Below, piece after piece: positions 25,836 to 33,551 of a stretch of 36,714 nt of DNA; position 1 is the stretch's first letter; each line of letters begins with the position of its first letter. The DNA lies in contig CALJSV010000128.1 of the NCBI GenBank assembly GCA_937976095.1, positions 1 through 36,714 on the forward strand, written 5' to 3'. This DNA is from an uncultured Clostridia bacterium. GTDB taxonomy: Bacteria; Bacillota; Clostridia; Lutisporales; Lutisporaceae. The notes beneath the pieces were generated by a model that ran no database searches, was not told the origin of the DNA, and saw only the letters and a program-made list of their open reading frames with translations. The position numbers were made by a program, and so were the translations under genes.

Positions 25836-26337
25836 TATACTTCTCCTTAAATGCAGAAAGATTTCTTCTAAATGCATCTTTCTTACTTTCAAAAAGATCA
25901 TCTCTATTTAGCACTTCATCAATTATCTGAAGGATAAGCTGCTTATCAGAGATTTCAATAAGCTTATCTATATCTTCTATATCTTTTCCTGCCATTCTTA
26001 TTATCTTGCTTACAATAATGTCTTCTCTTGAGAGAACATATATTTGCAGATAACTAAACTCTTCAAGCTTCAAAGCTCTTTCTTTGTACTTAGGTGATAC
26101 CGCTGCGCTTTGGTATTCCAGTATATCATAATCACGCAAGTGAACAAATACCTTGCCCAGCTTGGCTGAATAATCTAAATCAATAAAATCAAAGTCCTTT
26201 GTAGCTCTATCCGTGTATTTGCCAAGCAGGCATGCAGAGCCTCCTAAAAAATACATCGGAAATGGTTCGACTCCAAATAGCTTTGCCACCTGTTCCATTT
26301 CATAGATAATTTCTGCCATTTCTTGATACAAAGACAT
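25828..26337 (-). CDS. Nucleotidyltransferase-fold protein (DUF6036-like)
   Basis: 169 residues from the ATG at 26337, preceded by GGAG about 8 nt upstream; a GTG three codons earlier is possible. The fold signature is clear: GGSACLLG (about 32-39) followed by ATKDFDFID, whose D-x-D would bind metal. A helical C-terminal part follows. Related minimal nucleotidyltransferases act as antitoxins that modify a HEPN toxin (MNT/HEPN), or as AbiEii-type toxins. Here it is the first gene of a two-gene unit downstream of a Wadjet operon, with its own extended -10 promoter. Confidence 0.8.
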   Translation of the reverse strand: MSLYQEMAEIIYEMEQVAKLFGVEPFPMYFLGGSACLLGKYTDRATKDFDFIDLDYSAKLGKVFVHLRDYDILEYQSAAVSPKYKERALKLEEFSYLQIYVLSREDIIVSKIIRMAGKDIEDIDKLIEISDKQLILQIIDEVLNRDDLFESKKDAFRRNLSAFKEKYNV

Positions 26338-26343
26338 GTGCTT

Positions 26344-26402
26344 CACTCCAAAACATTCTAATTATATTTATTATAGCACAATGTATGTTTGTCTATTAAT
26401 AC
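26344..26402 (-). repeat. Duplicated promoter segment, copy A (nucleotidyltransferase promoter)
   Basis: 59 bp matching copy B (26882-26940) at 47 of 59 positions without gaps, offset 538. It carries a perfect TATAAT on the minus strand (26375-26370) with an upstream TGTGC that makes an extended -10, and the shared GTATTAATAG near the -35 position. It drives the nucleotidyltransferase gene. Confidence 0.75.
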
Positions 26403-26438
26403 TTTGAACAAAGACTTTCTCGGAGCTTCCCCTGATAC

Positions 26439-26750
26439 TTATCCTAATTTCGCAGTCTTTATTACTCTGATTTCGACGTCTTGCTTCTCTACCTTAGCTG
26501 CTATATCATCAACTTTATCTTCAAGTATATTAAGCTTCTCATACACTGCTTTATAGCCATCAAGAGCAGCTTCTACCTTTGGCTTTATGTCATTTTCTAA
26601 ATTTATCACTTGCTTAGATAGAGTATCTATTTTCCCATTTACTTCAGTAAATTTTCCGTTTACTTCTGCAAACTTTCCGTTTACTTCTGCAAAACCTTGC
26701 TTCACCTCAGAATACAATTTTTCAATTAATTCAAACATTTTATCTTCCAT
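26439..26750 (-). CDS. Small coiled-coil protein with seven-residue tandem repeats
   Basis: 103 residues, almost wholly predicted coiled coil. Three tandem seven-residue units (FAEVNGK, FAEVNGK, FTEVNGK, then IDTLSKQ) at about 20-45 are encoded by nearly identical 21-bp DNA repeats (about 26625-26695). There is no signal peptide or membrane segment. Similar short proteins of unknown role are frequent in clostridia and some phages. It lies between the Wadjet operon and the nucleotidyltransferase pair, with a TATAAT of its own about 50 nt upstream. No function is assigned. Confidence 0.75.
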   Translation of the reverse strand: MEDKMFELIEKLYSEVKQGFAEVNGKFAEVNGKFTEVNGKIDTLSKQVINLENDIKPKVEAALDGYKAVYEKLNILEDKVDDIAAKVEKQDVEIRVIKTAKLG

Positions 26751-26881
26751 TGTATTGATACCTCATTATCTTTTTTAGTTCTTGCTGACCTATTATAAGA
26801 TATTCAAGTATTATTCAGCTAAAGTGGATATTTCTTACCACTCATTATATCACAATACTGCACTGGAAAGAACATATCTCC

Positions 26882-26940
26882 CACTACAAAACATTAGAAT
26901 TATATTTATTATAGCATAACCCCTATCTCGCTATTAATAC
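26882..26940 (-). repeat. Duplicated promoter segment, copy B
   Basis: Second copy of the 59-bp segment, with TATAAT at 26913-26908 on the minus strand. Downstream is only an 18-codon open frame (26875-26819) rather than a full gene, so the copy may be a relic of a lost gene or a spare promoter for the coiled-coil gene. The rest of the 248-nt gap is AT-rich. Confidence 0.7.
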
Positions 26941-26998
26941 CTCATCCAATTTAGCTTAGCTCCGTTTATATAACATCAAACCAATCAGGCTTATGCCT

Positions 26999-28288
26999 TC
27001 ACTTAGCAATTTCACTAATATCCTCAATCAACTTATCAATAAGCAGCTCCTGATAGCCTGCATACCGCGTGTCTTTTATGGTAATTGCCAGCTCCTTCAG
27101 CATTTCGTCATTGACTTTGTCAAGCTTGCTTAGCCTTAGTTCACTCAGTCTTTTATCTGACTTGGCCTTAAGATAGCTCTGGTCGTCATAGCCCCACAGC
27201 GTCAGCTTTTCTTTGTATCTTTCCTTCAGCTTGTTGGCTATTGTCATTCCCTCGGGATCAAAGTCTCCCGAGTAGTATATCTGGCACCCATCCTTATAAA
27301 GCATATCCAGAAGCATTAGAGATGCTACCTTTATTTGTCCATAGGTGCATACCAACGCAGGCCTTAGCTCCTTTGTCCTTTCCGATATCTCTGCAAAAAC
27401 TGCCGGGTTTTCAAAAACAAAGACCTTGCCTGTCGGACTTGAGGTTTTGTCTATTTCACTAAGATTCAGCAGACTAAGCATAAGAACCTCTCCTGACTCA
27501 TAGAAGCCTAGCCATCCCTTATGGACAATCCCATTTTTATATCCATTTATACCACAGCACACTGTAAAGTTAGATATCTCATCCTTAATAATTCCCGCGG
27601 CATAAAGAAGCTCAAGCCTTTCTTCGGCATTCTGAGGGTACGGTCTTTGAAGCACATAGCATATTGCATGTATTAGAAGCTTGCCGCACTCAGTACCATC
27701 ATCAAAGGTATGAGGGTTTTTGCTGACCTCTGAGGAAAACACTGCAAGACGTGAAGTCTTACCCTCCCATGCAGGCAGGGAGTTTATGGCATTACAGACA
27801 TAATATAAGCTGCCTCTCAAGTCCTCCCTTGAGCTTTCATACCTCATCATAATTGTTCTATATGCATTGTCCTTAGTATCGAGGGTATTACCAAGCCAAG
27901 CTCCAGCCCGGCTATCCTTATAGTCGTTTATTATCTCAGCAAAAAAACTCTCTCTCAAAGAATCGGCATGCTCCTGCTGTGCCTTCTTGGAAATCATTTT
28001 TTCTCCAAAATAGCCCTCAAGTATATCCACAAATTCAAGCTCTGCAAACCTGGTATGCTCCAGGGCAGCAATAACGCTTTTGATACTTATGGTGACAGAG
28101 TCACTGTAGCAGTTTCTCCTGAGAAAGCCAGTCAGAGCTTCCTTTTCAAGCTCAGACAGCTCGTTCAGCTTTATGCTTCCTCCAAGCTTTCCCAAGGACA
28201 AGTACTTTTCTCTGATTTTTTCAAAGGCTCTATTAAAGCCTCTGTTTCCCTTAAAGTACTTTATACATTCCAGCAGCAGCTTATCCAT
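26999..28288 (-). CDS. jetD: Wadjet type II JetD nuclease subunit (TIGR02679, Toprim)
   Basis: 429 residues from the ATG at 28288, which overlaps the jetC stop by 8 nt; an ATG five codons earlier lacks a ribosome site. The N-terminal and middle regions match the TIGR02679/DUF3323 type. The C-terminal third is Toprim-like (DUF2399): the acidic pair in VFENPAVFAE and the metal-binding D-F-D in SGDFDPEG at about 342-344. In studied Wadjet systems JetD is the topoisomerase VI-like nuclease that cuts circular plasmid DNA after loop extrusion by JetABC. It is the last gene of the operon, with no clear terminator after it. Confidence 0.92.
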   Translation of the reverse strand: MDKLLLECIKYFKGNRGFNRAFEKIREKYLSLGKLGGSIKLNELSELEKEALTGFLRRNCYSDSVTISIKSVIAALEHTRFAELEFVDILEGYFGEKMISKKAQQEHADSLRESFFAEIINDYKDSRAGAWLGNTLDTKDNAYRTIMMRYESSREDLRGSLYYVCNAINSLPAWEGKTSRLAVFSSEVSKNPHTFDDGTECGKLLIHAICYVLQRPYPQNAEERLELLYAAGIIKDEISNFTVCCGINGYKNGIVHKGWLGFYESGEVLMLSLLNLSEIDKTSSPTGKVFVFENPAVFAEISERTKELRPALVCTYGQIKVASLMLLDMLYKDGCQIYYSGDFDPEGMTIANKLKERYKEKLTLWGYDDQSYLKAKSDKRLSELRLSKLDKVNDEMLKELAITIKDTRYAGYQELLIDKLIEDISEIAK

Positions 28289-31200
28289 ACTGCATTTCCC
28301 CATTCGTAATTAACTGTTTTACTTTTCCGTTCCATCTATATCTTATGACTGTAACAAAATTCGCATTGTTCGGTCTTACCAACTCACAGATAGATAGAGA
28401 CGGAACAGTGTCATAGTCTCCCCACAGCACCTGAGAATTGATTACATAGTTCAGCTTAAGCTCGTTTAGTAGCCTGAACATATCCTTTATATTGTTTTCA
28501 TCAACTCCGGCAAAGGCTTCATCCAATGATATCACTCTAGGACAGTCCTGCCTTCCACCTTCATATCTTGCATATACAGCAGCAAAAAGCGGCACATACA
28601 TAGCCATTGCCTTTTCACCGCCACTGAATCTGTCAAAGGCATTGTTTGTAAGCTCTTTTTTTGTTTCTCCTGTTTTTTTGAAAAACAGCTTGAATTCAAA
28701 CCACTTTCTGTAGTCCAGTATTTCCTTCATAAAGGTATGAAAGCTTTGTACCTTTCCACTTTCCTCGGCAAGCCTCTTGGCTTCTGCAATTTTTGAGCGG
28801 AAATGCTCTGACAATCTGTTGAGATCCTCTTCTTTCAAAAGACTTCCATCATGCTTCAATAGCTGCACCAGCTCCTGTGTATCAAGCTGACCTTCGCTTT
28901 CCGCCTTCTTGCTTTTCCAGTTAAGGCTGAAGGATAGCCCGCTGGAGGTATCCATTGACTCCATAAGTGAATTCATTTTGTCTACCCATAGCTCACTATG
29001 AGATATTCTTGACCTTATTTTTCTGCTTATATTCTTTGCCAGCACATCCTCAAAAAGCTGTCTGTCGTTTTCCCTTAAGAGCCTTTCATTGTCGCTTATT
29101 GCTTCTTCTATCATTTCCATAAGCTTATAAAAATTTACCTGCTTGCCTCTTATACGCCCTGTGATTTCAAGACGCTTCTGGGCTACCATGGCATTTATTG
29201 CTTCTTCACCTTCTGTGTTAATTTTATTTTCAAAAATATAATCAAGCTTCAGATTGTATTCTGTCATGTAATGCTTGTTTTCATTATATTTTTCAAAGAT
29301 ATATCGGGTAAGATCCTCTCTGTTTTTTGTAAGATAGTCATTTCCGGTTTCCTTCAAAATATCCTTTGCCTGCTTATACCTATCAATCAACTCAACAGCC
29401 CCATAGACATATCCAAGATTGAATTCCGCTTCAAAGCCATATCTGTATATTTCAAGCAAAGCATCCTTTTTTAGTTTAAGCTCCACCAGGCTGTACAGCT
29501 CCGTCTTCATCCTCTCGTATTTTTCCTTGCCTGCTGCTCCTTTTCTTCCTTCCTCAAGTATTTTATCCGGAAGCACTCTTAATAGCTCTAGGCATTCATT
29601 GATCTCTCTTTTTATTTCCTCATAATCCGAAAGCTTAAGCTGTTGGTTGAGATTGTCAAGACTGAGCTTGGCTTCTCTTTGTCTTCTTTCGATGGCATTA
29701 AGATCGTATAGTGCTTCCTCCAGATATTCTTCCAGCTTTTCTGCATTTTCCTTAAGCATATTTATATATTGTGCAGTATGCAGAAGCTTTCCATGAAGAG
29801 ACTCCAGCTCATAAAGGTGCTTCCTGTAGGCTTCAAGGGTCGCTATGGCTTCGTTGTATACATCTATCTGCGGAGACAGCTCTATTCCTCTGGTTGACTC
29901 ATAGGCTCTTTCCCTTGCAGCTCTGAGCTCTGAGTAGGCTTTCCTTTCTGCGGACTCCTTTTTGGTTACATCTTCCTCACCCTTTTTTGCATCAAGGTGA
30001 GCCTCCTGCAAGCATTTAAGAGTAGCCTCAATATCGGTTTTATCCGGGAAGCCTTCGATCTCTTGCTTCAGCACCAAGAATCTGCTATTGACTTTCTCTA
30101 TTTCCTTTTCTACTCCAGAAATTCTATCCCCAAGCTCAGCCCAATCCCTATTAAGATTCTCTATCATTTCCTGTTTATAGCGTTTGCGTGCTGCACCACC
30201 AATGAACTTCGGCAAATAGCTCTGTGTAGCCTTTCCTCTTAATATTCCAAAGCCATATTCACCTTCGGGCTTTATAAATATTGCGCCGTCATCCTCATTA
30301 AGCATTATGCTTCTTAACACATCCTCAACATACTCCAAGGCTATCTGATGCAGCTCGGTTTTATCTACTCTTAGGATAGCCGACAGGTCATGACTTAAAA
30401 GTCTTGGAGATGGGAACAAATACTTATCAGCCATAGAGCTGTCCATTTCCAGCACCTGCTGCTTATACTTTTCCGGCACAATCAATGCATCCAGAATGCC
30501 TATATCCAGCAATGCTTCTTCTATCCTTCCCTTTTCGCCTTCAGTAAGCTCCTTGCTAAAGTCTAAAGCCATATATAAAGGAACATAGGGAATTCCTTCT
30601 TTTGCAAGCCTTTCTCTATTTAGTATTACCTTTGGATCTCTCTGTGGCTCTGGATCTTTTTTGCCTTCCCACTCTTTTATCTGAGCTTTTAGCAGCTGTT
30701 GCTGATCCTTAAGCTGCTTTTTTTCGTGCTCCAAGGTGATATTTTGTTTGTTAAGTATACTCTCATAAAAGTTGTATTTAGCACGCAGCACCCTGTCTAT
30801 ATCATAGAGGCTGGTGCTTTCCCCATAGCTGTTTATCTGTCTTGTGACGCTTACCATATCCTCATCCTGCATCAGCAGCTCTGTATTATTTCTATTCCAG
30901 CTGTGTACCTTTTCTATTAGCTCTTCCTTTATTTCCATAAGGAAAACCCTTGCTTCATCATGCTTTTTCTGCTTTGCCGTCAGGTCATGCTTTGCTCCTT
31001 CAAGCTCAGCAAGTACTCGATCGTATTCTTTGTTTTTATATTGTTCCTCATTCAAAGCCTTTTGAGCCTTGGACAGCTTTTCTCCATAGGTATTCAGCCC
31101 GTTTTTTACATAGCCAAAGCTGTATTCTTTATTAATGTCCCTTAGAAGCTCTTCTCTCACAAAGCTTTGCTCATGAAATTTGAATTCTTCTGCAGCCTCA

Positions 31201-32387
31201 TCCATGTCGTACAGCTGCCTCTGGACTTTGTCCTTCTGGAGCAGCTCTTCATCCGCAGCCTTTTTAAGCTCAACTTGAAGCCTGCGTTCCTCTGCTTTCT
31301 TTTTGTCTATCGCTTCTTCCTTGTGTTTTTTCTGCTCTGTAAGCTCTTTTTGAGCTTCTTCTATTTCGTTGATTTTTTCCTTTATCTGCACGCTGTCGTG
31401 CTTTTCTAGCTCCTTGCGTTTTTCCTCCATAGCTTTTCTTTGAAGGGTCAACTCCTGTACATTTTCCTCCGCCCCTTCAAACTCTGCTTTGCACAGCTCT
31501 ATATCCTTATTAAGGTTCTGCTTTTGCAGCTTTAGCCTTTCCACCTCATCCTGGTGCTTTACAAAGTCCTTTGCTTTTTCGTATAGCATAAACCGATTGT
31601 ATTGGTCATAGCTGTTTCTCAGCTTTAACCCTGCCTTTTTGCTCTCTATCAGCACGTCTAATCTACTTTTAATGCCATCCATATGCTCAATGGCTTCTGA
31701 CATTGGCCTCAAGTCATCATCAGACAGCGGCTGCAAGGAGTTGTTCATTATCTCATATACCACAGTAGGCTTAAATTCCTTTGAAAGCTTGGGTGTCCTA
31801 AGCTGCACCAGAAGCTTGATAAGCTCATCGTACTCGTCAATGTCAGGAAAACCAAAGAGCAGATCATTAACCAGCTTCATATATTCCTTCTGACCGTTTG
31901 CAACCGTTCCTCCGCTGCCTATTCTGTTTCTTAGCTCCTTCTGAGTCAATGGTACCTTTTCGCCAATATCCTTATAAAGTAGAAAGTCCCTACCTATTCT
32001 TCTGCCGTCTGTAATGCAAAAGCCCCAAGAGTCAAGGCTCTTGCCTCTTGCTGCCTTTAAGCCCATTCCTATGGTTATGAAATTTTCTGTCTTTTCCTTC
32101 ATAAACTCCATAAACAGGTAGCCTATGCTTTCATCCTTTCCGTTTTCATCCTCACCCAGAAGATAATTTTCCATCTTTCTTGCCTTTGAGCCAAAGGGGT
32201 CTAGTCTCTCAGGGCTTTTGTTGCCATCCAGCAGCAGTGGTATGAAGCTTTGCATGGTTACTGATTTACCTGAGCCGTTGGTGCCTCTTAAAAGCATCCT
32301 TCCCTCTGAGAATTGAAATTCTTCTTCATCGTAGTACCAAAAGTTAACAAGCCCTGCTCTATTTATTACCCATTTGTTATCCTTCAT
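28281..32387 (-). CDS. jetC: Wadjet type II JetC, SMC-like (MukB-type) ATPase (TIGR02680)
   Basis: 1368 residues from the ATG at 32387, with AGGAG 9 nt upstream; a TTG one codon earlier is possible. Head halves lie at both ends: Walker A GTNGSGKS at 35-42, and near the C-terminus the signature FSGGEKAMAM (about 1254) and Walker B VISLDEAFAGVD (about 1285). Between them run two long coiled-coil arms around a central hinge region (about 540-720), rich in Glu/Lys/Leu. The protein is expected to dimerise and extrude DNA loops using ATP. It overlaps jetB by 11 nt and jetD by 8 nt. Confidence 0.95.
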   Translation of the reverse strand: MKDNKWVINRAGLVNFWYYDEEEFQFSEGRMLLRGTNGSGKSVTMQSFIPLLLDGNKSPERLDPFGSKARKMENYLLGEDENGKDESIGYLFMEFMKEKTENFITIGMGLKAARGKSLDSWGFCITDGRRIGRDFLLYKDIGEKVPLTQKELRNRIGSGGTVANGQKEYMKLVNDLLFGFPDIDEYDELIKLLVQLRTPKLSKEFKPTVVYEIMNNSLQPLSDDDLRPMSEAIEHMDGIKSRLDVLIESKKAGLKLRNSYDQYNRFMLYEKAKDFVKHQDEVERLKLQKQNLNKDIELCKAEFEGAEENVQELTLQRKAMEEKRKELEKHDSVQIKEKINEIEEAQKELTEQKKHKEEAIDKKKAEERRLQVELKKAADEELLQKDKVQRQLYDMDEAAEEFKFHEQSFVREELLRDINKEYSFGYVKNGLNTYGEKLSKAQKALNEEQYKNKEYDRVLAELEGAKHDLTAKQKKHDEARVFLMEIKEELIEKVHSWNRNNTELLMQDEDMVSVTRQINSYGESTSLYDIDRVLRAKYNFYESILNKQNITLEHEKKQLKDQQQLLKAQIKEWEGKKDPEPQRDPKVILNRERLAKEGIPYVPLYMALDFSKELTEGEKGRIEEALLDIGILDALIVPEKYKQQVLEMDSSMADKYLFPSPRLLSHDLSAILRVDKTELHQIALEYVEDVLRSIMLNEDDGAIFIKPEGEYGFGILRGKATQSYLPKFIGGAARKRYKQEMIENLNRDWAELGDRISGVEKEIEKVNSRFLVLKQEIEGFPDKTDIEATLKCLQEAHLDAKKGEEDVTKKESAERKAYSELRAARERAYESTRGIELSPQIDVYNEAIATLEAYRKHLYELESLHGKLLHTAQYINMLKENAEKLEEYLEEALYDLNAIERRQREAKLSLDNLNQQLKLSDYEEIKREINECLELLRVLPDKILEEGRKGAAGKEKYERMKTELYSLVELKLKKDALLEIYRYGFEAEFNLGYVYGAVELIDRYKQAKDILKETGNDYLTKNREDLTRYIFEKYNENKHYMTEYNLKLDYIFENKINTEGEEAINAMVAQKRLEITGRIRGKQVNFYKLMEMIEEAISDNERLLRENDRQLFEDVLAKNISRKIRSRISHSELWVDKMNSLMESMDTSSGLSFSLNWKSKKAESEGQLDTQELVQLLKHDGSLLKEEDLNRLSEHFRSKIAEAKRLAEESGKVQSFHTFMKEILDYRKWFEFKLFFKKTGETKKELTNNAFDRFSGGEKAMAMYVPLFAAVYARYEGGRQDCPRVISLDEAFAGVDENNIKDMFRLLNELKLNYVINSQVLWGDYDTVPSLSICELVRPNNANFVTVIRYRWNGKVKQLITNGEMQYG

Positions 32388-33543
32388 CAATCATCACTCC
32401 TGTTTCTGAGGGCGTAAAGTCCTCCGGATAGCTTCCTATTACTTTTCCAGCAAGTGGCATTATGTTGACCTCTTCTCCATCCTCCGTCAGAGCAAGCATC
32501 AAGAAGTCCTCCATGTATTTTATGATTTCTTCTTGTACACCCTCAGGACTCATTTCTCTGTATTCCTTGCTCCACCCTCTGATATTGGCATTTCTCACCT
32601 CTCTAAGAATGCTTTCAAATTGAGCCAAGGAAAGAGTGACAACATCATTTTCCTGCCTTATCAGCAGACCTTTATTAATCGCCTCTACTATTGCAGCATT
32701 GGTCTGCAATACTATTTCGCTTATTGCTTTGGTTTCAGGAAATGTGCTTTTATAGTTTTTATCACTGCCCAGCACCATAAAGGCTCCATTTTTGTGAACA
32801 TGGAGGCTGCAGCCCAAGTACTTCTCAATATCTGATTGCAGCATATTCCTATAATTCTTTATATACAGGTAGTCTCCATCCTCGTCATCACCCTCACGAT
32901 ATACCGCCGGAGACATTATTAGGCGTCTGTAAACTCTGTTTCTTCTTATTATTCCCTTGTCCTTTTCTATATCAAGCCACTCTTCGTTTTCAATATCCTT
33001 ATAGCTGCTATAGTTCATGATATTGCCGGTGAAGCTTCTTACAAAATATCTCGATATCCCGCTGTTCTCGTACAATATTTCTGCATCATGGGCAGCTGCA
33101 AAGCTTTGCTCGTCCCCGTCATTTATGTTTATAAGTCCCAGCTCCTGAGCAACCCGTAGCACCTTTATCAGGTATCTTCTGTGTCTGTATAGTGTCCAGT
33201 CGACCTTCTCGTCTCCCGGACAGCTTCCCTGTATAAACTCAGTTATCTCTGACAATACAAATTGCTCTCCTCTGTCTCTGTCCTCCAGAAACATCAAAAG
33301 CAAGCAAAAAAATATATACTCCAGCTTATTGGAGAAGTCTCTGATGCCCATCCATGACTCTGCCTTCCCTGGAACCTTTTCCAGCTTTATAAGATATGGA
33401 TTAACAAGCACCTGGTAGCCCAGCTTCTCTGTTATAAAGCTTCTATAGCCGGAAATCGAGTCCTTGATGCTATAATAAAGCTCTTTGTCATCATCTTTAA
33501 TTATCCAATAGCTTTCAAGCAGCTGCTCAAGCTCCTTCATCAT
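32377..33543 (-). CDS. jetB: Wadjet type II JetB, MukE-like subunit (TIGR02678)
   Basis: 388 residues, in line with TIGR02678. It is mostly winged-helix/helical, with no catalytic motif. In Wadjet complexes the B subunit plays the MukE role, binding the kleisin JetA and DNA. Features include EDRDRGEQFVLSEITEFIQ (about 105-123), WTLYRHRRYLIKVLRVAQELGLI (about 136-158) and MSPAVYREGDDEDGDYLYIKNYR (about 210-232). The ATG is 8 nt after the jetA stop, with GGGGAG before it; the end overlaps jetC. Confidence 0.92.
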   Translation of the reverse strand: MMKELEQLLESYWIIKDDDKELYYSIKDSISGYRSFITEKLGYQVLVNPYLIKLEKVPGKAESWMGIRDFSNKLEYIFFCLLLMFLEDRDRGEQFVLSEITEFIQGSCPGDEKVDWTLYRHRRYLIKVLRVAQELGLININDGDEQSFAAAHDAEILYENSGISRYFVRSFTGNIMNYSSYKDIENEEWLDIEKDKGIIRRNRVYRRLIMSPAVYREGDDEDGDYLYIKNYRNMLQSDIEKYLGCSLHVHKNGAFMVLGSDKNYKSTFPETKAISEIVLQTNAAIVEAINKGLLIRQENDVVTLSLAQFESILREVRNANIRGWSKEYREMSPEGVQEEIIKYMEDFLMLALTEDGEEVNIMPLAGKVIGSYPEDFTPSETGVMIDEG

Positions 33544-33551
33544 TTTCTCCC

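Noticed and set aside
26625-26695. Tandem 21-bp repeats read as a CRISPR or minisatellite
   Set aside because: They are in frame inside a coding gene and encode a seven-residue coiled-coil repeat.
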